This document shows, one piece after another, positions 6,507 to 13,696 of a stretch of DNA of 27,529 nucleotides (the stretch's first letter is position 1; each line of letters opens with the position of its first letter). The stretch covers positions 1 to 27,529 of the forward strand of contig VGKZ01000003.1 in the NCBI GenBank assembly GCA_016866815.1, in the 5' to 3' direction. The translations under genes were made by a program, and so were the position numbers. The notes under the pieces were generated by a model, which saw nothing but the letters and a program-made list of their open reading frames with translations, ran no database searches and had not been told where the DNA came from. This DNA is from Candidatus Peregrinibacteria bacterium (GTDB lineage Bacteria; Patescibacteriota; Gracilibacteria; Peribacterales; Peribacteraceae).

Positions 6507-7907
6507 ATGGCCGACCCCGTTTTTGCAGGTCTCTCCCGTGACGTTTTCGACGCGCATAATCCTTCTCCCTATGTGGACGGGGTACAGAGAGGATTGAACG
6601 AATCGCTGGTGCGCAGAATCAGCGCCGATAAAAACGAACCGGTGTGGATGCTGGAACACCGGCTGGAGAGCCTGCGGATTTTTCTCGAAAAGCCTGTGCC
6701 ATTCTGGGGTGCGGATCTCTCAAAACTCGATCTGGATAACATCATCTACTACGCCAGACCGGGCACCACAGAGACAGACAAGTGGGAGGAGGTTCCGGAA
6801 GACATTCGCAAGGTCTACGACCGCCTTGGGATTCCCGAAGCAGAGCGCCGCATGCTCGCAGGCGTGGGCGCGCAGTACGAGAGTGAAATGGTGTATCACA
6901 AGCTCAAGGAAAAATGGGAGAAGCTCGGTGTCATCTTCCTGGATATGGATGATGCGCTGGAGCAGTATCCGGAGATGGTGCGCGCATATTTCATGAAGTG
7001 CGTTCCGGCATCCGACCACAAGTTTTCCGCTTTGCACGGCGCTGTTTGGAGTGGTGGCACATTTTTGTATGTGCCACCTGGGGTGAGCGTAGTCGAACCC
7101 CTGCAAGCGTACTTTCGCATGAATGCGAAGAACATGGGACAGTTTGAACACACATTGATCATCGTCGACGAAGGGGCGAGTGTGCACTACATCGAAGGGT
7201 GCAGCGCACCGAAATATGGAAGCCAGGGGCTGCACGCGGGGCTTGTCGAGATCTTTGTGAAGGAAGGCGCGAAGGCGCGGTACAGCTCCGTGGAAAACTG
7301 GAGCCGTGATACGTATAACTTAAACACCAAGCGCGCGATTGTGCAGAAGGACGGTGTGATGGAGTGGATCGGTGGGAACATGGGGAGCGGCACGACGATG
7401 CTGTACCCGTGTTCGGTTCTCGTTGGTGAAGGTGCGCGGTGCGATCACATGGCCATTGCGTTTGCGAATGCGGGGCAATGGCAGGACACAGGCGCGAAGG
7501 TCATTCATCAGGCGCCGCACACGTCGTCGAAAGTGATCAGCAAGTCCGTGAGCAAAGGCGGTGGGACCGCTGTGTATCGCGGTCTTCTCAAGATCGCCCC
7601 CCACGCGCATGACTGCACTGCGAACGTCGAATGTGATGCGCTGCTCCTCGACGAGTTCTCCCGCACAGATACCATCCCCGATATTCAGGTTCGCAATAAC
7701 GACGTGACCATCGCCCACGAGGCGACGGTGGGGAAGCTCTCCGAAGAGGACATCTTCTACCTCGCGACTCGCGGCATTCCGGAAGAGGAGGCGAAGGCGA
7801 TGATCGTGAACGGCTTCATCGAACCGATTGTCCGGTTGCTGCCTCTCGAGTATGCAGTGGAAATGAACAGGCTCATTGAACTCGAGATGGAAGGTTCCGT
7901 TGGTTAA
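6507..7907 (+). CDS. sufB: SufB, Fe-S cluster scaffold protein
   Basis: 466 residues, the normal SufB length. SufB is the cytoplasmic scaffold on which SufBCD builds Fe-S clusters from cysteine-derived sulfur. Typical segments are present: GAQYESEMVYHKL, HGAVWSGGTFLYVPPGV, VHYIEGCSAP, the beta-helix core SVENWSRDTYNLNTKRA, and the signature ANVECDALLLDEFSRTDTIPDI that carries the conserved Cys (equivalent of E. coli C405). It continues with HEATVGKLSEEDIFYLATRGI. The ATG at 6507 is favoured over an upstream GTG (6489) because the -10 element lies between them. The end overlaps the convergent unknown gene by 4 bp. sufC is 4 kb upstream and sufD 1 kb downstream. Confidence 0.96.
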   Translation: MADPVFAGLSRDVFDAHNPSPYVDGVQRGLNESLVRRISADKNEPVWMLEHRLESLRIFLEKPVPFWGADLSKLDLDNIIYYARPGTTETDKWEEVPEDIRKVYDRLGIPEAERRMLAGVGAQYESEMVYHKLKEKWEKLGVIFLDMDDALEQYPEMVRAYFMKCVPASDHKFSALHGAVWSGGTFLYVPPGVSVVEPLQAYFRMNAKNMGQFEHTLIIVDEGASVHYIEGCSAPKYGSQGLHAGLVEIFVKEGAKARYSSVENWSRDTYNLNTKRAIVQKDGVMEWIGGNMGSGTTMLYPCSVLVGEGARCDHMAIAFANAGQWQDTGAKVIHQAPHTSSKVISKSVSKGGGTAVYRGLLKIAPHAHDCTANVECDALLLDEFSRTDTIPDIQVRNNDVTIAHEATVGKLSEEDIFYLATRGIPEEEAKAMIVNGFIEPIVRLLPLEYAVEMNRLIELEMEGSVG

Positions 7908-8338
7908 CGAGGCTTTCTCCCTAGGCCTCTGCGCAAATGTGCCCTCGATTGTTCCCGTTGCATCGTAATTGCTTCTTTCGTGTTTGTCGCACTTCCATCG
8001 GTGATCTGTTCCAGTACTTCTTCGTACCACCCCAAGCGCCCAAGCACACGTTTCTGAAAGGTGGGATACGGTATTTTGCCGTATTCTTTCGGGTATCGCA
8101 TCTGATTCCACACATCCGTGCGGTCGGCATAGAAACCTAGTGCAACGAGTTCCCGGATGAGGTGCTCTACTTTTCTCTGTTGGTTTCCGAGTGCCACCAC
8201 TAGTCTTGGATCTTCAAACGCGTCATGAAGTGGGGCCAGTTCTGCGCGAAGGCTTCGAATGTACGCGAGCACGGTTTGCGCGTGCGTCACAAATTGCTCC
8301 TCCATTTCGAATGCCGGAAATATGCGCTGCACTTCCAC
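7904..8338 (-). CDS. Hypothetical protein (144 aa), between sufB and sufD
   Basis: No recognised family. It is a soluble protein with two helical stretches (EEQFVTHAQTVLAYIRSLRAEL and NQQRKVEHLIRELVALGFYA), then an aromatic segment (WNQMRYPKEYGKIPYPTFQKRVLGRLGWYEEVL) and a very basic tail (RAHLRRGLGRKPR). The tail could bind nucleic acid. The start is GTG, supported by a promoter (8348-8376) whose -10 ends 9 nt upstream. It lies inside the sufB-sufD interval on the opposite strand, and its 3' end overlaps sufB by 4 bp. Confidence 0.65.
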   Translation of the reverse strand: MEVQRIFPAFEMEEQFVTHAQTVLAYIRSLRAELAPLHDAFEDPRLVVALGNQQRKVEHLIRELVALGFYADRTDVWNQMRYPKEYGKIPYPTFQKRVLGRLGWYEEVLEQITDGSATNTKEAITMQREQSRAHLRRGLGRKPR

Positions 8339-8347
8339 TATAAAGTT

Positions 8348-8376
8348 ATTTTATACTAAAAATGTATTATTTGCAA
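8348..8376 (-). promoter_or_regulatory. Sigma70-type promoter of the 144-aa gene
   Basis: Minus strand: -35 TTGCAA (8371-8376), a 17-nt spacer, then -10 TAAAAT (8348-8353). The -10 ends 9 nt before the GTG at 8338, so the mRNA would have almost no leader. The promoter sits in an AT-rich island (8339-8394) that stands out from the surrounding sequence. Confidence 0.6.
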
Positions 8377-8394
8377 TATCCTCTATTGCTTGTA

Positions 8395-8925
8395 TTAGCT
8401 AGACCTAGAGCCATTTTGAAGACTTTCAAATATTTTTGGCATCATTTGCCTGAATTGCCCCATAGCTCTACGGAGCGTTTGTACCACACGGAGACTTCCC
8501 CACGGAATGGACTGCTCATTCTCCCGGAGCTTTGAAATATTCAGCTCATGTAACCACAGTGCCAGCTCCATGTCCGTGAGTCCCTCGGGTGGTTGCTGCA
8601 GCATGGCTGAACGAACCTGCATCGCCTGTGCACTCTGTACGGCATCTATCGCTTTTCCACTCTCCATGCGCTTGAGCAGACCTTCGATCCAGTACCGCTC
8701 CCGCGCTACAGTCTCGATGAGTTTCGGGGCAATATCTCTCTCCGTCAGCCCCAATGCAAGCAGCACATCGACAAGTGCGAATGCCTCGCGTGGAGAAATG
8801 CCCTTGTATGTTCCCACCGGTGCGTCCTCACGCTGAAACGGCGGCTTGCGCAGTCCGGTGTGGCTGAGGGGTTCTCTGGGGAACGGCAGATGCCTCTGAA
8901 ATGTCTCTGTAGAGCCATTTTTCAT
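8395..8925 (-). CDS. Hypothetical protein (176 aa), divergent from sufD
   Basis: No recognised family. The N-terminus is proline-rich and basic (PFPREPLSHTGLRKPPFQ). The rest looks helical: SPREAFALVDVLLALGLTERDI, ETVARERYWIEGLLKRMESG, and LTDMELALWLHELNISKLREN. No signal or TM segment is seen. The ATG at 8925 is chosen because TATACC (8933-8938) lies 7 nt upstream; a start at 8973 would overlap sufD. It is followed on the same strand by the 144-aa gene, which has its own promoter. Confidence 0.6.
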   Translation of the reverse strand: MKNGSTETFQRHLPFPREPLSHTGLRKPPFQREDAPVGTYKGISPREAFALVDVLLALGLTERDIAPKLIETVARERYWIEGLLKRMESGKAIDAVQSAQAMQVRSAMLQQPPEGLTDMELALWLHELNISKLRENEQSIPWGSLRVVQTLRRAMGQFRQMMPKIFESLQNGSRSS

Positions 8926-8932
8926 AGAGTAC

Positions 8933-8940
8933 GGTATACA
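8933..8940. promoter_or_regulatory. Possible shared palindromic -10 (GTATAC) for the divergent pair
   Basis: The core GTATAC reads TATACC towards the minus-strand 176-aa gene (7 nt from its ATG) and TATACA towards sufD (20 nt from its ATG at 8961). One melted region could therefore serve both directions. The sufD side does not show the tight spacing seen elsewhere. Confidence 0.35.
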
Positions 8941-8960
8941 TCTCTGCAGCCGGGTCGGCA

Positions 8961-9908
8961 ATGGATTCCCCACATTTCCTGTCCTGCAGATTGGACGCAG
9001 GAACCGCTTTTCACCACACTGGTTTCATGGAGTTTTTCGAAGGGGCATCGGGAAATCTCGCCGGTTCACTGATTGCCGTGGAACCGGACGCCGCAGTGTT
9101 CTCTCTGGCGATACCTGCACGCACCCCGTCAGGAACGACAGTGTCCTATGCTGTCACAGATGCCCATGCGCATCTGTGCGTCATCGCGGGTGAGGATGCA
9201 GTGGCGACAGTATTTCTGCATTGCAGAGGCTGCCGTTGCGCGGTAGAAGTGTTCGTTGGCAAAGGGGCGACGCTGGAGATAATTTGCCTTCAGTCCTCCG
9301 GCGCAGGCGCTGTGTCCATCACACAGAGAAGCAGTATTGCGGAGGGAGGGACCATTCACTGGCGCAATGTGACGCTTGGCACTTCTGTGACGCAGGATCT
9401 GGAATCCAGGATTACAGAGCCGAATGCGGTGAGCGATATCGACTGGGTCTCCTTTGCTCTAGGCCAGGAGCGGCAGACGCTGACAGCACACAATGTATTT
9501 AATGCCGCGCGCGGCGGCGGTGAAATTACCATGCGCGGGATTGCGCAGGATCGCGCGCACGCCAAGTGCTCCGGCATGATCATCATCGGTGAAGGGGGAG
9601 CGGGGACTGATTCCTACCTGACGCAGGATGTCCTGATGCTCGATCCCACTGCGAAGGTGGATGCCGTACCGGGTCTCGAGATTCGTACCAATGACGTCAA
9701 AGCCAGCCACAGCGCCACTGTGGCACGCATTACACAGGAAGACCTGTTCTATTTCGCCGCAAGGGGGATAGAGGACGGTGAAGCGAGAGGGATGCTTGTC
9801 GAAGGGTTCCTGGGAGAGCTACTGGCAAAGATTTCAGACGCAGAAGTACGAGGTGTGGTGGAGGAGGCGATTCACAATAAACTTGGTTCTCAGCTGTTGT
9901 GTTCCTGA
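8961..9908 (+). CDS. sufD: SufD, Fe-S cluster assembly protein
   Basis: 315 residues, shorter than most SufD proteins (~420) because the N-terminal region is reduced. SufD is the SufB paralogue that pairs with it in SufBC2D. The beta-helix core and the family C-terminus are clear: SGMIIIGEGGAGTDSYLTQDVLML, then LEIRTNDVKASHSATVARITQEDLFYFAARGI, including the conserved His of the ASH motif. The paralogous Cys of SufB is not at the matching place, as expected for SufD. ATG 8961 gives the longest product. ATG 9027 (MEFFEGASGN) is an alternative, with CACACT 6 nt upstream. Confidence 0.9.
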   Translation: MDSPHFLSCRLDAGTAFHHTGFMEFFEGASGNLAGSLIAVEPDAAVFSLAIPARTPSGTTVSYAVTDAHAHLCVIAGEDAVATVFLHCRGCRCAVEVFVGKGATLEIICLQSSGAGAVSITQRSSIAEGGTIHWRNVTLGTSVTQDLESRITEPNAVSDIDWVSFALGQERQTLTAHNVFNAARGGGEITMRGIAQDRAHAKCSGMIIIGEGGAGTDSYLTQDVLMLDPTAKVDAVPGLEIRTNDVKASHSATVARITQEDLFYFAARGIEDGEARGMLVEGFLGELLAKISDAEVRGVVEEAIHNKLGSQLLCS

Positions 9909-9936
9909 GTTCTTAGGTGTCATCAACGTAAGAACT
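9908..9936. terminator. Weak stem-loop between sufD and the lipoprotein gene
   Basis: AGTTCTTA (9908-9915) and TAAGAACT (9929-9936) form an 8-bp stem with a 13-nt loop, placed exactly between two convergent stop codons. There is no T tract on either side, so a terminator role is only suggested by position. Confidence 0.3.
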
Positions 9937-10569
9937 TCATTGTCCTTCCACTTTCAACTGCTGCATTCCTTCTGGCGTTACCAAAATCAGCTCCGGACTG
10001 AGTTTGTACTTCTCTTCAGCATCGTATTCCGTGCGCACTTGATTGGTGAATTGGACCCCCAGAGAGAAGCTCGGGTGCCAGAAGATCAGGAAATCACGGG
10101 TTGGAACGGCGGCAATGAATTCGTCACCCAATTCACGGCTGACGGCATTGCGTACGGCGGCACTCAGCAGGCGCACTGCGCTGTAGCCGTCGTCGACTTC
10201 CACGATGACGTACGTTTCCTCCTTACCCTCACCCGCTTCTGCCACTTCGATATTCAGATCCTCCGAGCGATCTTCGAGGTTTTCCATCGCCGTTTCCATC
10301 AGTGTGTCCTGATCAATACTCCACTCTTCCAGGTTGCCCGGATCCACGAAGGTGTAGGTCGTTTCTTCATCAACAACGAAACCAATATCGACATCGGGTA
10401 GGAAGGGTTTCACGACGAGGGGTACTTTCGTTTTATTCTCCGCTGGTATGAGCTGGGGCAGGATGGAGTCCTGTACCGCTTCCCACGGCGTTTGCGGCTT
10501 GTGGCTGCAGGAGGTGAGGAGGACGCAAGTAAGGCTCAGTAGCGTGATCGACTTCAGATGTATATTCAT
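9937..10569 (-). CDS. DUF1444 (YtpQ/UPF0354-like) lipoprotein
   Basis: 210 residues. The N-terminus is a lipoprotein signal peptide with lipobox LTSC (Cys21), so the mature protein is expected to be lipid-anchored on the outer face of the membrane. The body resembles DUF1444/UPF0354: VVKPFLPDVDIGFVVDEETTYTFV, then LEEWSIDQDTLMETAMENLEDRS and a C-terminal LSPELILVTPEGM. The YtpQ family is usually cytoplasmic, so an exported version is unusual. Function is unknown. CATACT (10576-10581) lies 6 nt before the ATG with a TTTTCA 17 nt further upstream. It lies downstream of the 16S terminator on the same strand. Confidence 0.75.
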   Translation of the reverse strand: MNIHLKSITLLSLTCVLLTSCSHKPQTPWEAVQDSILPQLIPAENKTKVPLVVKPFLPDVDIGFVVDEETTYTFVDPGNLEEWSIDQDTLMETAMENLEDRSEDLNIEVAEAGEGKEETYVIVEVDDGYSAVRLLSAAVRNAVSRELGDEFIAAVPTRDFLIFWHPSFSLGVQFTNQVRTEYDAEEKYKLSPELILVTPEGMQQLKVEGQ

Positions 10570-10662
10570 GGGAGAAGTATGGATTTTTCAGACATATGTG
10601 AAAAGAGAGAAAAGGACATTTTTCGTTGAATGAGAAATATGCAAAGCAGAAATTAAATAAGT

Positions 10663-10696
10663 GTCGCGAAGGCAAGCTTTGCTTGCCTGGAGCGAC
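10663..10696 (-). terminator. Likely intrinsic terminator of the 16S transcript
   Basis: Read on the minus strand, outer arms GTCGC/GCGAC enclose a perfect inner stem GGCAAGC-AAA-GCTTGCC, followed by the T-rich run ACTTATTTAATTT. It is well placed to end the 16S transcription unit before the lipoprotein gene. Confidence 0.65.
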
Positions 10697-10719
10697 TCCT
10701 TTGAGGGAAGAGAGAGCTC

Positions 10720-10750
10720 GTGAGAGAGAAACCGTAGGTTTATCTCTCAC
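10720..10750 (-). other. Stem-loop in the 16S trailer
   Basis: A 14-bp stem with one mismatch and a 3-nt loop (GTGAGAGA... / ...TCTCTCAC). It lies between the processing stem and the terminator. It may assist 3' processing or act as an upstream terminator, but it has no T tract. Confidence 0.55.
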
Positions 10751-10757
10751 GCTTAAA

Positions 10758-10788
10758 AGCTCTTTCACCGCATCGCAGAATGAGTAGT
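10758..10788 (-). other. 3' arm of the pre-16S processing stem
   Basis: These 31 nt are nearly the reverse complement of 12484-12516 upstream of the 16S gene (difference: one substitution in the first half plus small changes near the AATGAG segment). The precursor RNA could form a ~30-bp stem closing a 1.7-kb loop that contains 16S, as in RNase III-processed pre-rRNAs. Confidence 0.75.
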
Positions 10789-10895
10789 GATTCCGGAGCC
10801 CCTTCGCCTAGGCTAAGGGTTGGTAGTATCCGGTCAATCAAACGCATGTTGGCTGAAACTACCGCCATTGCATGCACCAAAGAAAAATTCCCTGG

Positions 10896-12361
<1,466 letters not shown>

Positions 12362-12454
12362 GAATCGAAGAGTAGACCTCTGTCTAACCGGAAACTTTCG
12401 TCTCCGGAGAGTTCAAAGGAAAACTAGTAATAAATGTCTATAGATATTCGTGCT

Positions 12455-12472
12455 TCCCGCGGGGACGCGGGA
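12455..12472 (-). other. GC-rich hairpin in the 16S leader
   Basis: TCCCGCG and CGCGGGA form a perfect 7-bp stem with a 4-nt loop. It may be a processing or folding element of the leader; it has no T tract and cannot be an efficient terminator. Confidence 0.5.
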
Positions 12473-12483
12473 GACGAATTTGC

Positions 12484-12516
12484 ACTTCTCATTATCTGCG
12501 ATGCTGTGAAAGAGCT
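12484..12516 (-). other. 5' arm of the pre-16S processing stem, with boxA-like sequence
   Basis: This arm is complementary to 10758-10788. Within it, 12505-12516 reads AGCTCTTTCACA in the transcript direction, matching 10 of 12 positions of the E. coli rrn boxA TGCTCTTTAACA used for Nus-dependent antitermination. The overlap means antitermination-factor binding and stem formation would use the same bases. Confidence 0.6.
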
Positions 12517-12531
12517 CTCGAGCTCTTTCAC
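12506..12531. repeat. Perfect inverted repeat in the 16S leader
   Basis: GTGAAAGAGCTC and GAGCTCTTTCAC (12 bp each) are separated by 2 nt. This local hairpin shares its bases with the boxA-like sequence and the 5' processing arm, so it competes with the long-range stem. Confidence 0.85.
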
Positions 12532-12575
12532 CCTGAGCGAGCCCCGAGCGTAGTCGAGGGACGAGTCGAAGGGTG
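12529..12575. repeat. REP-like imperfect palindrome
   Basis: Outer arms CACCCT/AGGGTG enclose a nested stem with CCCCGAGCG...TCGAGGG. It resembles the dispersed CCTGAGCG-AGTCGAAGGG type palindromes found in many environmental bacterial genomes. It lies in the transcribed leader of 16S. Confidence 0.6.
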
Positions 12576-12710
12576 TCTTCGTCGCTATGAGTGAAAGGAG
12601 CTCTCGCCCCAGCAGCATTGATAGAGGGCGAAAGCCGACTAGCAACCAGATGGGGTGTAATTCTTGCCTCCGTTGCCCGCCAAAGACGGGAATTGGGAGG
12701 AAGCTGGGAC

Positions 12711-12738
12711 ATTGTAAGGCCCAAATAGGCACGGTCAA
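12711..12738 (-). promoter_or_regulatory. Promoter of the 16S rRNA gene
   Basis: Minus strand: -35 TTGACC (12733-12738, five of six), a 16-nt spacer, then -10 TACAAT (12711-12716, five of six). This is the best sigma70-type promoter in the window. Its -35 overlaps the TGA stop codon of the upstream glycosyltransferase gene, and it predicts a leader of ~340 nt. Confidence 0.75.
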
Positions 12739-13637
12739 TAGGATTCCGGTGAGAATTTTGATGCTCTGCACTGCCGGACCACCACTTCCGCAAGCAGCCC
12801 GAAGAGCCCTATTTGCAGTCCGGTGAGCAATATCAGCACGCTGGCATCGGAAATGTTGTCCTGATAGACCAGGGTGTCCACGGCGTAGATCAAACCAACG
12901 ACCATAAGGATAGCCGACGGCCATGCGAAGAACTGCAGAGGACGGAAGTAAGTGACGATACGGACGATGAGACCGAGGAACGTCAGGAAATTCCGAATCC
13001 CGTTGAACCCGCTGGACATGGAGCTGGTGCCTTTGCGCTTGAAGTAATCGATGGGGACGAACAGGACGAGGTAGTCGCTCGTCAGTGCCGCGAGGGTGAT
13101 GGTGATGGTAAAGGAAAAGCCCTGCGGGTAGAGATGCATGAATTCCAGTGCCATCGACCGCCTGAATACGCGCATGCCGGAGTTGTTATCGGGGATGCGA
13201 ATGCCCGTAAGGCTGTTGGCCAGCATGTTCACGACGGCCTTTGCCGGACGACGAACCCAGGGGATCTGCACACCCTGCTTCGTGCGCGCACCTACCACCA
13301 TATCGGCGCCACTCTCTTTCATGGTCTTCAGGAGTTTCGGGAAATCATTGATGGGGTACGTGCCGTCGGCGTCGATGATACCGACGATGTCACCTTTCGC
13401 GCGACGGAGAGCAGTCTTCATTGAAGCGCCATAACCGCGGTTGACCGGATGCGTGATCACGGTCATACCCTGCACGGAAAGATTGTTGAGAATTTCTGCG
13501 GAGCCGTCCGTACTGCCATCGTTCACTACGAGAATTTCAAACGGCATCCCGATTCGCGAAAGCACGTCATGCACCGAATGAACGGTGTCGACGATAGCTT
13601 CCTTTTCGTTGTAGACGGGGATGATGAGGGAGAGCAT
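12735..13637 (-). CDS. Family 2 glycosyltransferase, polyprenyl/dolichyl-phosphate sugar synthase type, with C-terminal TMs
   Basis: 300 residues. The N-terminal GT-A domain (res 1-~220) begins LSLIIPVYNEKEAI, with VNDGSTDGS (38-46) and the nucleotide-sugar/metal motif DAD (89-91) in IIDADGTYP. FRRSMALEF and the GFSFTITITLAAL segment are typical of DPM1-like enzymes. Two TM segments follow (~235-255 and ~263-285). Such enzymes move a sugar from a nucleotide donor to polyprenyl phosphate on the cytoplasmic face, making the donor used by GT-C enzymes such as those nearby. A TACAAT 36 nt upstream predicts a short leader without SD. The stop codon overlaps the 16S promoter. Confidence 0.88.
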   Translation of the reverse strand: MLSLIIPVYNEKEAIVDTVHSVHDVLSRIGMPFEILVVNDGSTDGSAEILNNLSVQGMTVITHPVNRGYGASMKTALRRAKGDIVGIIDADGTYPINDFPKLLKTMKESGADMVVGARTKQGVQIPWVRRPAKAVVNMLANSLTGIRIPDNNSGMRVFRRSMALEFMHLYPQGFSFTITITLAALTSDYLVLFVPIDYFKRKGTSSMSSGFNGIRNFLTFLGLIVRIVTYFRPLQFFAWPSAILMVVGLIYAVDTLVYQDNISDASVLILLTGLQIGLFGLLAEVVVRQCRASKFSPESY

Positions 13638-13696
13638 GGCGACGCGGGCGGACGTAGGGGGTAGGCGTAGGGAATTGTAGCGCAGGATTTCCTATT

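Larger units (their letters stand above)
10570..10895 (-). other. 16S rRNA trailer and gene-free region
   Basis: This 326-bp stretch holds no credible gene. In the direction of 16S transcription it contains the 3' arm of the pre-16S processing stem (10758-10788), a 14-bp hairpin (10720-10750), a terminator-like hairpin (10663-10696) and the promoter of the lipoprotein gene. No tRNA, 23S or 5S sequence is present. Confidence 0.75.
12362..12734 (-). other. 16S rRNA leader region
   Basis: This 373-bp stretch has no convincing coding content. In the transcription direction it holds the promoter -10, then an imperfect REP-like palindrome (12529-12575), a perfect 12-bp stem palindrome (12506-12531) overlapping a boxA-like sequence and the 5' arm of the processing stem, and a GC-rich hairpin (12455-12472) about 95 nt before mature 16S. 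Confidence 0.7.

Noticed and set aside
12413..12924. Two minus-strand open frames upstream of 16S
   Set aside because: They overlap the GT2 gene in another frame and the 16S leader palindromes; no coding signature.
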